From Paenarthrobacter nitroguajacolicus (GTDB lineage Bacteria; Actinomycetota; Actinomycetes; Actinomycetales; Micrococcaceae): a stretch of 64,000 nt of DNA. A model generated the notes under the pieces. It worked only from the letters and a program-made list of their open reading frames with translations. It did no database searches and was not told where the DNA came from. Positions within the stretch are counted from its first letter, which is position 1. Every line of letters begins with the position of its first letter. Position numbers and translations under genes: made by a program. The DNA lies in assembly GCF_007786235.1 (NCBI RefSeq), contig NZ_VNFK01000001.1, positions 372,001 through 436,000 of the forward strand. Direction: 5' to 3'. Positions 26,134 through 34,789 of this stretch are shown in pieces.

Positions 26134-28047
26134 CTACAGCTCCGGGACAGCTTCCTGCGCCACAGCCGTGGCTTCAGCGAACTGGGTTTGGTACAACTCG
26201 GCGTAGCGGCCCTCCGCGGCCAGCAGCTCGGTATGCGTGCCTCGCTCCACGATCCGCCCGTCCTCCACCACCAAAATGGCGTCAGCGGCACGGATGGTTG
26301 ACAGCCGGTGCGCAATCACGACGGCGGTTCGCCCCTCGAGCGCCTCCCCCAAGGCCGCCTGGACGGCGGCCTCGTTGGTGGAGTCAAGCGCGGCCGTCGC
26401 CTCGTCGAGGATCACCACCTTCGGCTGCTTGATCAACAAACGGGCAATGGTGAGCCGCTGGCGTTCACCACCCGAAAGCCGGTAACCGCGCTCGCCCACC
26501 ACAGTTTCCAGGCCGTCGGGCAAGGACCGGATCATCGGCTCCAAGCGAGCCCGCCGGAGAACATCCCACATGTCCTCTTCGGTGGCTTCGGGCCGGGCAA
26601 GCCGCAGGTTGGAGGCGATGGTTTCGTGGAACAGGTGGCCGTCCTGGGTCACCATGCCCAACGTCTCCCGCAGTGAGTCGAAGCTGACATCACGTACATC
26701 AGTACCTGTACCAGGGCCGTCGCCGCCAAGGCGCACCGCTCCGGAATCAACATCGTACAAACGGGAAAGCAGCTGTGCCACGGTGGACTTGCCCGCACCG
26801 GAAGAGCCCACCAGGGCAACCGTCTGTCCGGGTTCCACCCGGAAACTGACCCCGTGGAGGACTTCCTCCCCACCGCGGGTGTCCAGGGTGGCTACGTCCT
26901 CCAAGGAAGCCAGCGATACCTTTTCCGCCGAGGGGTAGGAGAAACGGACGTCGTCGAACTCAACGGCCACGGGACCGGAAGGAACAACTGCCGCATCAGG
27001 CTTCTCCGTGATGAGGGGCTTGAGGTCCAGGATCTCAAACACGCGCTCGAAGCTGACCAGCGCGCTCATGATCTCCACGCGGGCGTTGGACAACGCAGTC
27101 AATGGCGCGTAGAGGCGGGTCAGCAGGAGCGCCAGTACCACCACATCGCCCGGAGCAAGTTGACCGCCAATGGCCAGCCAACCACCCAATCCATACACCA
27201 AGGCGAGGGCCAGGGCCGACACCAGCGTCAGGGCAGTGACGAACGTGAACTGCAGCATGGCGGTCCGGATTCCGATATCCCGGACACGGCCCGCGCGGGC
27301 CGCGAATTCACGCGATTCCTCATCCGGGCGGCCGAACAGCTTCACCAGCGTGGCACCCGGAGCGGAGAACCGCTCTGTCATCTGCGTGCCCATGGCGGCG
27401 TTGTGGGCCGCGGCTTCACGGCGGAGGTCCGCCAGCTTGGAGCCCATCCGCCTCGCTGGTATCAGGAAGATCGGCAGCAGCACCATGGCCAGGACGGTCA
27501 CCAGCCAGGACGTATTAAGCATGACGACCAGCGTGAGGGCCAAGGCCACCACGTTGCTGACGACACCGGACAAGGTGCCGGCGAACGCGGACTGTGCCCC
27601 GATGACGTCGTTGTTCAAGCGGCTGACCAAGGCACCCGTCCGGGTCCTGGTGAAGAAGGCGATGGGCATGCGCTGCACGTGATCGAACACGCGGGTCCGC
27701 AGGTCCACAATGACGCCTTCACCAATGATGGAGGACAGCCAACGCGTCACGAGGCCCACGCCTGCTTCACCTACGGCCACGATGGCGATCAGGACGGCCA
27801 ACCAAATGACCGTGCCCACACCTGCGTTGGCAATGATGGCGTCAACCACCTGGCCTGCGAGCACGGGCGTGGCAACAGCCAGGAATGCACCCGCGATGGA
27901 AGCAATGACGAAGGCAATCAACTTGCCCTTGTGCGGGGCCGCGAAGGCCATGACGCGCTTCAGCGTCTCCTTGGAGAACGGCTTCGACCCGCTCTTGGCG
28001 GTGGTGATGTTGTACAGCGAGCTCCAGGCCACGCGGTCCATGCTCAT
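26134..28047 (-). CDS. ABC exporter, fused permease and ATPase
   Basis: A 637-residue half-transporter of the MsbA/LmrA type. Six transmembrane helices occupy about 30-340, followed by an ATPase with Walker A GSSGAGKS from 414, signature LSGGERQR from 524 and Walker B 'VVILDEATAALD' near 544-555. It should act as a homodimer or with another half-transporter to export lipids or drugs. It starts 3 nt after the ABC-F gene stop, so both are one operon; the combination suggests a stress or antibiotic response unit, though the substrate is unknown. Confidence 0.93.
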   Translation of the reverse strand: MSMDRVAWSSLYNITTAKSGSKPFSKETLKRVMAFAAPHKGKLIAFVIASIAGAFLAVATPVLAGQVVDAIIANAGVGTVIWLAVLIAIVAVGEAGVGLVTRWLSSIIGEGVIVDLRTRVFDHVQRMPIAFFTRTRTGALVSRLNNDVIGAQSAFAGTLSGVVSNVVALALTLVVMLNTSWLVTVLAMVLLPIFLIPARRMGSKLADLRREAAAHNAAMGTQMTERFSAPGATLVKLFGRPDEESREFAARAGRVRDIGIRTAMLQFTFVTALTLVSALALALVYGLGGWLAIGGQLAPGDVVVLALLLTRLYAPLTALSNARVEIMSALVSFERVFEILDLKPLITEKPDAAVVPSGPVAVEFDDVRFSYPSAEKVSLASLEDVATLDTRGGEEVLHGVSFRVEPGQTVALVGSSGAGKSTVAQLLSRLYDVDSGAVRLGGDGPGTGTDVRDVSFDSLRETLGMVTQDGHLFHETIASNLRLARPEATEEDMWDVLRRARLEPMIRSLPDGLETVVGERGYRLSGGERQRLTIARLLIKQPKVVILDEATAALDSTNEAAVQAALGEALEGRTAVVIAHRLSTIRAADAILVVEDGRIVERGTHTELLAAEGRYAELYQTQFAEATAVAQEAVPEL

Positions 28048-28050
28048 GCG

Positions 28051-29712
28051 TTACTTCTCCTGGCTTGGGGTGTGATGCAGTTCCTGGACCTGGCCGTTTT
28101 CCAGGTGCCAGCGCGAATCGAGACGAACGTTTTCAAGCAGCCGGCGGTCGTGGGTGACCAGCAACAGTGCGCCCTCGTAGCTCTCCAGGGCTTCTTCCAG
28201 TTGTTCAATAGCCGGGAGGTCCAAGTGGTTGGTGGGCTCGTCCAGCACCAGCAGGTTGACGCCCCGGGCCTGCAGCAGTGCGAGCGCGGCCCGGGTCCGC
28301 TCCCCCGGGGACAAGGAATCCACGGTGCGCGACGTGTGGTCTGCCTTGAGTCCGAACTTGGCCAAGAGGGTGCGGACATCCGCGCTGTTCCAGTCCACCA
28401 GCACAGCTTCCACTGCGTCACCAAGCTGCCGCCCGCCGTCGAGCAGTCCGCGCGCCTGGTCTATTTCGCCAATGGCAACGGAGGCACCCATGGAAGCCTC
28501 GCCGTCGTCCGGTTCCTGCGTCCCCAACAACAGACGCAGGAGCGTCGACTTGCCGGCGCCGTTGGGTCCGGTGATGCCGATGCGCTCGCCCCCGTTGAGT
28601 TGGAGGTTGACCGGTCCCAGTGTGAAGTCGCCCTGGCGCGCGACGACGTCACGCAAGGTCGCGACGACGGCACTTGAGCGCGGCGCCTGGCCGATGCTGA
28701 ACTGCAGCTGCCATTCCTTGCGGGGCTCCTCCACCTCCGTGAGCCGGGCAATGCGGGACTCCATCTGGCGGACTTTCTGTGCCTGTTTCTCGGACGATTC
28801 GGTGCTGGCAGCGCGACGGATCTTGTCGTTGTCCGGGTTCTTCTTCATTGCGTTCCGGACACCCTGGGAGCTCCACTCCCGCTGGGTGCGCGCACGGGAC
28901 ACCAGGTCGGCCTTGGTGTTGGCGAATTCTTCGTAGCGTTCCCGGGCATGCCGCTTGGCCACGGCGCGTTCTTCCAGGAAGGCCTCGTAACCGCCGTCGT
29001 AAACGGCCACGGAGTTCTGGGCGAGGTCCAACTCCACCACTGTGGTGACGCAGCGGGCCAGGAACTCGCGGTCGTGGGACACCAGGACCACCCCGCCGCG
29101 CAGGCCCAGGACAAACGCCTCAAGGCGCGCCAGCCCCTCGAGGTCAAGGTCGTTGGTGGGTTCGTCAAGGAGAACCACGTCGAAACGGCTGAGCAGCAGC
29201 GCGGCCAAAGCCACCCGCGCGGCCTGCCCGCCGGAGAGTCCCGTCATCAACGCATCAGCGCCCAGGTCCAACCCGAGATCGGCCAGGACAGCGGGAACAC
29301 GGTCCTCAAGGTCCGCCGCGCCGGACGCCATCCAGCGGTCGAAAGCCAGGGAGTAGGCGTCATCCGCTCCCGGGGCCCCGGAGCCGAGGGCTTCGGCGGT
29401 GGACTCCATCTCCGATGTTGCCTGAGCACAGCCGGTGCGGCGTGCGATGTAGGCTGCGATGGTCTCGCCCGGCGTGCGCTCGTGTTCCTGCGGCAACCAG
29501 CCCACAAAAGCATCCGATGGAGCCAGGCTGACGGTTCCCTCCTGCGGCTGGTCGACGCCGGCCAGGATGCGGAGCAGCGTTGATTTGCCCGCGCCGTTGG
29601 CGCCCACCACGCCCACCACATCGCCGGGCGACACGGTCACGGAGAGGCCCGAAAAAAGAGTGCGATGGCCGTGGCCGCCGGCAAGATCCTTGGCCACCAA
29701 GGTTGCTGTCAT
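28051..29712 (-). CDS. ABC-F family ATPase
   Basis: A soluble tandem ATPase of 553 residues without membrane helices. The first Walker A GANGAGKS is at 37-44 and its signature LSGGQ near 170; the second Walker A GPNGAGKS follows after a charged interdomain linker of about 80 residues rich in Lys/Arg/Glu ('NTKADLVSRART', 'ESSEKQAQKVRQME'), with 'SPGERTRAALALL' later. ABC-F proteins bind the ribosomal E site; some rescue antibiotic-inhibited ribosomes, others are housekeeping (EttA type). GGAGG lies seven bases before the ATG. The leader holds a uORF and an intrinsic terminator, typical of drug-inducible ABC-F genes. Confidence 0.93.
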   Translation of the reverse strand: MTATLVAKDLAGGHGHRTLFSGLSVTVSPGDVVGVVGANGAGKSTLLRILAGVDQPQEGTVSLAPSDAFVGWLPQEHERTPGETIAAYIARRTGCAQATSEMESTAEALGSGAPGADDAYSLAFDRWMASGAADLEDRVPAVLADLGLDLGADALMTGLSGGQAARVALAALLLSRFDVVLLDEPTNDLDLEGLARLEAFVLGLRGGVVLVSHDREFLARCVTTVVELDLAQNSVAVYDGGYEAFLEERAVAKRHARERYEEFANTKADLVSRARTQREWSSQGVRNAMKKNPDNDKIRRAASTESSEKQAQKVRQMESRIARLTEVEEPRKEWQLQFSIGQAPRSSAVVATLRDVVARQGDFTLGPVNLQLNGGERIGITGPNGAGKSTLLRLLLGTQEPDDGEASMGASVAIGEIDQARGLLDGGRQLGDAVEAVLVDWNSADVRTLLAKFGLKADHTSRTVDSLSPGERTRAALALLQARGVNLLVLDEPTNHLDLPAIEQLEEALESYEGALLLVTHDRRLLENVRLDSRWHLENGQVQELHHTPSQEK

Positions 29713-29822
29713 TGTGTATCCTCCAGCAGGGAAACGCAGAAAATCAGGCCGCGATTCCCGCGGGCATGGAAAAACCCGTTGGTCCGGACTTGGGGGGTGT
29801 ACGGACCAACGGGTTCAAGCAT
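29709..29822 (-). CDS. Leader uORF overlapping the ABC-F start
   Basis: A 37-codon frame from ATG 29822 to TGA 29709-29711 that overlaps the ABC-F start codon (ATGA). The predicted peptide begins MLEPVGPYTPQVRTNG and contains the sequence of the terminator hairpin in its first 16 codons. It has no ribosome-binding site, but a TTGAAT/TATGCT promoter-like stretch lies at 29825-29836, so it could be leaderless. The ABC-F GGAGG lies within its last codons. It is probably a regulatory leader peptide; whether it is translated is inference. Confidence 0.55.
   Translation of the reverse strand: MLEPVGPYTPQVRTNGFFHARGNRGLIFCVSLLEDTQ
29773..29815 (-). terminator. Attenuator-type intrinsic terminator in the ABC-F leader
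   Basis: A perfect 14-bp inverted repeat (29773-29786 with 29802-29815) with a 15-nt loop and a TTTTT run on the leftward strand lies between the likely promoter and the ABC-F start. As it is upstream of the gene it should end most transcripts early unless refolding or a stalled ribosome prevents hairpin formation. Confidence 0.85.
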
Positions 29823-29920
29823 CAAGCATAATTCAATGTGGCGTCGGCGTAAAATCGATTCGTACTCCCACTTGCGGCCTACCACTGCCCTGCCCCGTGC
29901 TCCGTCCCAGAAGGTTCCAC

Positions 29921-30643
29921 ATGCCCTTGCAATCCAAGGCGTTCCAGCGCTGGCTTCATGGCGTTGCGCCCGATGCCAGCACCGCTGACGTCTGCAGGAT
30001 CGCGGGCATCAAACGAACAACCCTGGCCCAGCAACTGGTCCGCGGCAAGGTAGCCGAGTCCACCTTGGTGAGCATCAGCCGGGGCTTCCACATCAATCCT
30101 GTCCAAGCCCTCTCCACTTTCGATCTCTACTCCGAACTCCGCGGCGACCCCGTCCCACCCACAGGCTGCGAACTGGTGAGCCAGGTCGCCACCATCGACC
30201 TGCTGCGGGCAGTGGTTGAACGCAGCGAGCCCGGTTCCGCCGCTGCTGCACCCCTCTCCGAGCCACCGCACCCTACGTCTGTGCGGAACTGGGTGGACGC
30301 GATCGACGACGGCGAGTTGCGGCACCGGGTCAGTGACGCCACCGGGATCGCACCCCAAAACTTTTCGGCCCACCTGACCGCCAACAGGCTCCCCCCCGAA
30401 CTGGCGATCGCCACCTCCCGTGCAGCCGGCGTCGGCCCTGCAGGAGGCCTGGTGGCCGGAGGACTCATTACAGAAGCCGAAGCCGGTTGGCCACCGAATG
30501 CCCGTCAGGAAGCCCTCGACAGGATGTCCCAGAGCGCGCTGGTAACCCTGGCAGGCGAACGGCTCCTGGCGTTGGGAAAGACGCTGCGCCGCCAGGAACA
30601 AGACCACGAACGAACTGAAAGAATTTGGGAGAACCTCGGATGA
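29921..30643 (+). CDS. Helix-turn-helix (XRE-like) protein
   Basis: A 240-residue cytoplasmic protein. Residues about 18-58 ('ADVCRIAGIKRTTLAQQLVRG') fit a lambda-repressor-like helix-turn-helix, and a weaker second one lies near 125-155 ('GELRHRVSDATGIAPQNFSAHL'). The rest is helical. ATG 29921 has AGAAGG six bases upstream; the longer open frame is antisense to the ABC-F gene. The stop overlaps the start of the following membrane-protein gene (ATGA), so the pair forms one unit. Its target and role are unknown. Confidence 0.72.
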   Translation: MPLQSKAFQRWLHGVAPDASTADVCRIAGIKRTTLAQQLVRGKVAESTLVSISRGFHINPVQALSTFDLYSELRGDPVPPTGCELVSQVATIDLLRAVVERSEPGSAAAAPLSEPPHPTSVRNWVDAIDDGELRHRVSDATGIAPQNFSAHLTANRLPPELAIATSRAAGVGPAGGLVAGGLITEAEAGWPPNARQEALDRMSQSALVTLAGERLLALGKTLRRQEQDHERTERIWENLG

Positions 30644-31347
30644 CGGCCGTCCTGCCTTGGGTAACTCTGGTTGTTTGCCTTGCTGTCACCGTTGCACGGA
30701 TCCCCAGTGCACTGCGCGGAGAGAACCGGGTGGTGTTCTACATCTTCTCGCTGATCTCCCTCAGCATCTTCATCAGCATCGAGGCGCCGTACCTGGTCCT
30801 GGACAGCTGGCTGGGTGGGATGAACATCGGCAACCTGATCCTGCGCTTCCTGCTGTACACCACGTTCTTCCTGATGGGCATCAAGATCGCCACCGCGTTC
30901 GGCTCGTCATCAGCCGTCCGAGCCATCCGAGGACCTGTCGGCCTGACCGTGGCGGCAATCGTGGCAGTCCTGACCGTGTACTTCTTCGTCATCACGGACA
31001 CCCAAGGTTCATCGGCCGGCATGAGCGGATTGAGATGGGGGCCATCCTTGGAGGCCTATGCGTTCATGGGCCGCTTCTACCCAGGCTTCGTTGCAGCTTG
31101 CCTGGTGCCTGCCATCTGGCGCACCGTGGTGAGCCCGGCACCTGTGTTGCTCCGCGTTGCTTCAGCTTTGCTGCTTTTGGGGCTGTGCCTGCTCCTGCTG
31201 TCCCAATTCTTCCCCTTGATCCCCTTTTCCGAGGCGTGGCTTCGGGTCCTCATCAATTATTCGGCCGCCATGTCCACATGCATCGGTCTGGCCGGGATTT
31301 GGTTCTCCAAGGCCTATGCGAGACGAAAACGACGACTTTCAGCGTAA
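30640..31347 (+). CDS. Multi-helix membrane protein (MAB_1171c-like)
   Basis: A 235-residue protein with about seven transmembrane helices and a basic C-terminal tail ('ARRKRR'). In length and topology it resembles the MAB_1171c family of putative transporters that often sit beside XRE-type regulators in actinobacteria; that is recognition from memory, not proof. ATG 30640 overlaps the stop of the HTH gene, implying translational coupling. No catalytic motif is visible. An alternative is a sensor partner of the HTH protein. Confidence 0.68.
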   Translation: MTAVLPWVTLVVCLAVTVARIPSALRGENRVVFYIFSLISLSIFISIEAPYLVLDSWLGGMNIGNLILRFLLYTTFFLMGIKIATAFGSSSAVRAIRGPVGLTVAAIVAVLTVYFFVITDTQGSSAGMSGLRWGPSLEAYAFMGRFYPGFVAACLVPAIWRTVVSPAPVLLRVASALLLLGLCLLLLSQFFPLIPFSEAWLRVLINYSAAMSTCIGLAGIWFSKAYARRKRRLSA

Positions 31348-31472
31348 GACTTTCACAAAACCATTAGACCGTGGCACAATCATGAATGTGTGAACGCGGC
31401 TGCAGCCTGACACCGGAATCAGAGAACGGGTTTCCGGTGGATGTGGCGCCCACGGGATCACAATTGGGGGGA

Positions 31473-31516
31473 TGAGTGGTGGCGGGCTGTTGGGGACCGC
31501 CCCCACTCAGCCTTTT
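31473..31516 (+). terminator. Rightward intrinsic terminator
   Basis: A 13-bp stem with one mismatch (31473-31485 with 31497-31509) is followed by CAGCCTTTTT. It ends the HTH/membrane-protein transcript and lies 70 bp before the substrate-binding protein gene. The rest of 31348-31584 shows no gene. Confidence 0.82.
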
Positions 31517-31584
31517 TAACGCACCTTTACCCGGTGCCGGTGTCCACCGCCGTGCCCGTTCCCTCCGGTGACTAAGATGGCTCC

Positions 31585-32400
31585 ATGAACAGCCTCCGCA
31601 CCCGACGTTCCATCCTTGCCGCCACCTTGGCTTCCGCTGCCCTCGCCCTCTCTGCGTGCGGCGGCGGCTCAGCACCGGCGCAGTCCGGCGGAGACACCTC
31701 CCTGTCGGAGGTGAAATCCAAGGGTGAGCTGGTCGTCGCCACTGAGGGCACGTACCGCCCCTTCAGTTTCCATGCAGACGGGGCCGGGGAACTCACCGGA
31801 TTCGACGTTGAGATTGCGCAGGCCGTAGCCGGAAAACTCGGCGTCAAAGCAACCTTCCAGGAAACGCAGTTCGATGGCATCTTTGCCGGCCTGGACGCCA
31901 AGCGCTTCGATGCCATCGCCAATCAGATTTCCATCAATGACGAGCGCAAGGCCAAGTACGATTTCTCCACGCCGTACACCATCTCCACCGGCGTCGTGGT
32001 CACCAAGTCGGACAACAGCAGCATCAACAGCTTCGCCGACCTCAAGGGCAAGACCACCGCCCAGTCGCTGACCAGCAACTTCTACAAGATGGCCGTGGAA
32101 GCCGGCGCCAACGTCCAGGCCGTCGAAGGCTGGGCCCAGTCCGCCACCTTGGTGCAGCAGGGGCGCGTGGATGCCACCGTGAACGACAAACTCACGTACC
32201 TCGACTACGCCAAGACCACCCCGGATTCGGGCTTGAAGGTGGCTGCAGAGGCACCGGACAAGACTGAGAGTGCCCTGGTGTTCCGGAAGGGCTCCACGGA
32301 GCTCACAGCGGCCGTGGACAAGGCGTTGGCCGACCTCCAGGCGGATGGAACCCTGGCAAAAATCTCGGACAAGTACTTCGGCGCGGACGTCACCAAGTAG
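31585..32400 (+). CDS. Amino-acid ABC transporter substrate-binding lipoprotein, cystine type
   Basis: A 271-residue family 3 periplasmic-type binding protein anchored by a lipid. The lipobox 'LSAC' puts the modified cysteine at 25. The mature part has 'GTYRPFSFHADGAGELTGFDVEIAQAV', then 'NQISINDERKAKYDFSTPY' and 'AQSLTSN', closely resembling the cystine-binding protein FliY/TcyJ as I remember it. It is followed directly (no gap) by the permease and ATPase genes. The ligand is probably cystine or a related polar amino acid. Confidence 0.92.
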   Translation: MNSLRTRRSILAATLASAALALSACGGGSAPAQSGGDTSLSEVKSKGELVVATEGTYRPFSFHADGAGELTGFDVEIAQAVAGKLGVKATFQETQFDGIFAGLDAKRFDAIANQISINDERKAKYDFSTPYTISTGVVVTKSDNSSINSFADLKGKTTAQSLTSNFYKMAVEAGANVQAVEGWAQSATLVQQGRVDATVNDKLTYLDYAKTTPDSGLKVAAEAPDKTESALVFRKGSTELTAAVDKALADLQADGTLAKISDKYFGADVTK

Positions 32401-33060
32401 ATGAACTGGGACCTCATCTGGAGTTCCTTCGGACCGCTCATCACAGGGGCCGTCACGGGGACCATCCCCCTGACGCTCGCTTCCTTCGCCTTTGGCCTGA
32501 TCCTGGCCCTGGTGGTTGCCTTGATGAGGCTCAGTTCAAACTGGCTGCTCTCGGGCATCGGCCGTTTCTACGTCTCGGTCATTCGCGGCACTCCTCTGCT
32601 GGTGCAGTTGTTCGTGATCTTCTTCGGCCTTCCCAGCATCGGGATCCGGCTTGATCCGTGGCCCAGTGCCATCATTGCTTTTTCACTGAACGTGGGTGGC
32701 TACGCGGCCGAGATCATCCGCGCTGCCATCCTTTCGGTGCCCAAGGGCCAGTGGGAGGCGGGCCACACCATTGGCATGTCCCGCCCGCAGACGCTGGTGC
32801 GCATCATCCTGCCCCAGGCCGCCCGCGTCTCTGTTCCTCCACTGTCCAACACGTTTATCTCGCTGGTGAAGGACACCTCCCTCGCTTCGCTCATCCTGGT
32901 CACCGAACTGTTCCGCAACGCCCAGCAGATCGCTGCGTTCAGCCAGGAGTTCATGGCCCTGTACCTGCAGGCAGCTTTGGTCTACTGGGTCATCTGCCTC
33001 GTCCTGTCCACAGCGCAGTCCGCCGTGGAGAGGAGATTGGACCGCTATGTCGCCCACTAA
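32401..33060 (+). CDS. Amino-acid ABC transporter permease
   Basis: A 219-residue membrane permease of the His/Glu/Gln/Arg type with five helices. The segment 'SLNVGGYAAEIIRAAILSVPKGQWEAGHTIGMS' carries the EAA loop that contacts the ATPase. ATG directly follows the stop of the binding-protein gene, and its own end overlaps the ATPase gene by 14 bp. It should form a homodimer with the ATPase to import cystine-like substrates. Confidence 0.95.
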   Translation: MNWDLIWSSFGPLITGAVTGTIPLTLASFAFGLILALVVALMRLSSNWLLSGIGRFYVSVIRGTPLLVQLFVIFFGLPSIGIRLDPWPSAIIAFSLNVGGYAAEIIRAAILSVPKGQWEAGHTIGMSRPQTLVRIILPQAARVSVPPLSNTFISLVKDTSLASLILVTELFRNAQQIAAFSQEFMALYLQAALVYWVICLVLSTAQSAVERRLDRYVAH

Positions 33061-33859
33061 CAACCCGGAACCCCGCGCAGCTTCGGTCCTGAAGGCAAGG
33101 AATCTCGCCAAGGCCTTTGGCAGCAACAAGGTGCTGCGGGACATCGACATCGATATCCGCCGCGGCCAGGTGGTGGCCCTGATCGGGCCTTCGGGTTCGG
33201 GCAAGACCACCGTCCTGCGCTCACTCAACGGACTTGAAGTTCCCGACGGCGGCACGGTCACCTTTGGCGGTACCGGCACCAATGGCGACACTTCCGGAGG
33301 CCTGTCCATCGATTTCGGAAGCAAGGTTGGGAAGAAGGACATTGCCGCCCTGCGCGACCGCAGTGCCATGGTCTTCCAGCACTACAACCTGTTCCCGCAC
33401 ATGACAGTGCTCAAAAACATCATCGAAGGTCCGGTGCAGGTGCAGAAGCGCCCCAAGGCGGAGGCCATCGCAGAGGCCGAACGCCTGCTGGAGCGGGTGG
33501 GCCTGGCCGACAAACGCGATGCCTATCCCTTCGAGCTCTCAGGAGGCCAGCAGCAGCGTGTGGGAATCGTGCGGGCACTGGCCCTCAAGCCACAGTTGCT
33601 CCTGTTCGACGAGCCCACGTCCGCCTTGGATCCGGAACTGGTGGGAGACGTCCTGGGGGTCATCAAGGAGCTCGCGGAAGAGGGCTGGACCATGGTCATC
33701 GTGACCCATGAGCTCGCCTTCGCCCAGCACGTGGCTGACGAAGTCATCTTCATGGACGGCGGCGTTGTGGTGGAGCGGGGGCCCGCCGCCGAAGTGCTGC
33801 GAGCACCCCGGCAGGAACGGACCAAGCTCTTCGTCAAGCGGTTGCAGCACGACGTTTAG
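33047..33859 (+). CDS. Amino-acid ABC transporter ATPase
   Basis: A 270-residue ATPase of the polar amino-acid importer. Walker A GPSGSGKT is near residue 45, 'QHYNLFPHMTVLKNI' is the Q-loop region, LSGGQQQRVGI the signature, and 'LLLFDEPTSALDPELV' Walker B. Between Walker A and Q loop lies an insertion of roughly 20 residues ('TGTNGDTSGGLSIDFGSKVGKKD'-like) not found in the shortest homologues. Its start lies inside the permease gene end, with translational coupling. Confidence 0.95.
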   Translation: MSPTNNPEPRAASVLKARNLAKAFGSNKVLRDIDIDIRRGQVVALIGPSGSGKTTVLRSLNGLEVPDGGTVTFGGTGTNGDTSGGLSIDFGSKVGKKDIAALRDRSAMVFQHYNLFPHMTVLKNIIEGPVQVQKRPKAEAIAEAERLLERVGLADKRDAYPFELSGGQQQRVGIVRALALKPQLLLFDEPTSALDPELVGDVLGVIKELAEEGWTMVIVTHELAFAQHVADEVIFMDGGVVVERGPAAEVLRAPRQERTKLFVKRLQHDV

Positions 33860-33889
33860 CCTTTCTGAAAAACTTTGGGGGATCAGACA

Positions 33890-34786
33890 TTGGAAGAGAC
33901 AAGCAAGGAATCCGGGCGGGGCAGCTCCCGGCGTACCGGGATCATTGTGGTGGCAGTCGTCATTGCGTTGGTTGCCGGTGGTTTCGGCGCCTGGTTCGCC
34001 TTTTTCCGCCCGTCCGGAGTGCAGCGTGCGGACGTGGAGAGCCTGGACAAGCAGCGGGGCATTGTGGATCGGTCCATGAACCTCTACGACCCGTTGCTGG
34101 AGGAGTTCACGGCACGATACACGAACGTGGTCGCAGAGGAGGAAGGGGACCAGCAAAAAGAGCAGGTGTTCAACCAGGAAAGCGATCTGATCAAACGCGA
34201 GTCGGACGTAAACACCGGCAGGCTCGATGCCATGGCCCACTCCCCTGTGACGCAGGAGGCGGAGATCGCTGAGGCGTTCCGGCGGTTCAAGGAACACTAT
34301 GGGGCCGTGATCGCCTACAACGACCAGCGGCTCATCAATACGGCCAACATCACCCGTTCGATGGGCGGCCCTTGCGCTCCTCTCCACAAAGACCTGAATG
34401 TCAGCGGCGAGAACTATGCGCAGGAGTACGTCGAGACGGCCGATTCCTGCCTGCTGGCCCTGGCAAGCGCCAAGGACAAGGCGGATGCGGACACCGTGCA
34501 ACTCCTGGAGGGAATCGAAGGCGTCGTCAGAGGACAGCGTGACAAACAGCAGGAAGTCCTGGATACCACGGACGACCTCGCACGCCTTGCCAAACGCACG
34601 ACGGCAGGGGTTGCCATGCTGGACATCAACGATGCCCTGGACAAGGTTCGAACCACGTATGAGGACGCCGTGAAGGCCAGCTCAACCAAGCTCGTCGATG
34701 ACGCGAATGCCTCCAATGCCGAGCTCGAACGTGTCCTGAAATCACGGCTGGACCAATTTGGGGCCGCCGGCCAGGAGGGGAAATAA
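33890..34786 (+). CDS. Membrane-anchored helical protein A, unknown function
   Basis: A 298-residue protein with a short charged N-terminus, one transmembrane helix (about residues 17-38) and a long extracytoplasmic part that is strongly helical and acidic, with few aromatic residues. Two cysteines ('GGPCAPLHKDL' and 'TADSCLLAL') could pair. I chose TTG 33890, with GGGGGAT seven bases upstream, over TTG 33875. It lies 30 nt after the importer ATPase and 3 nt before a second protein of the same architecture. No family recognised. Confidence 0.72.
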   Translation: MEETSKESGRGSSRRTGIIVVAVVIALVAGGFGAWFAFFRPSGVQRADVESLDKQRGIVDRSMNLYDPLLEEFTARYTNVVAEEEGDQQKEQVFNQESDLIKRESDVNTGRLDAMAHSPVTQEAEIAEAFRRFKEHYGAVIAYNDQRLINTANITRSMGGPCAPLHKDLNVSGENYAQEYVETADSCLLALASAKDKADADTVQLLEGIEGVVRGQRDKQQEVLDTTDDLARLAKRTTAGVAMLDINDALDKVRTTYEDAVKASSTKLVDDANASNAELERVLKSRLDQFGAAGQEGK

Positions 34787-34789
34787 GCC

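Noticed and set aside
31472-31519. A 15-codon frame with a GGGGGG ribosome-binding-like site
   Set aside because: It coincides exactly with the intrinsic terminator hairpin and its T-tract; most likely chance.
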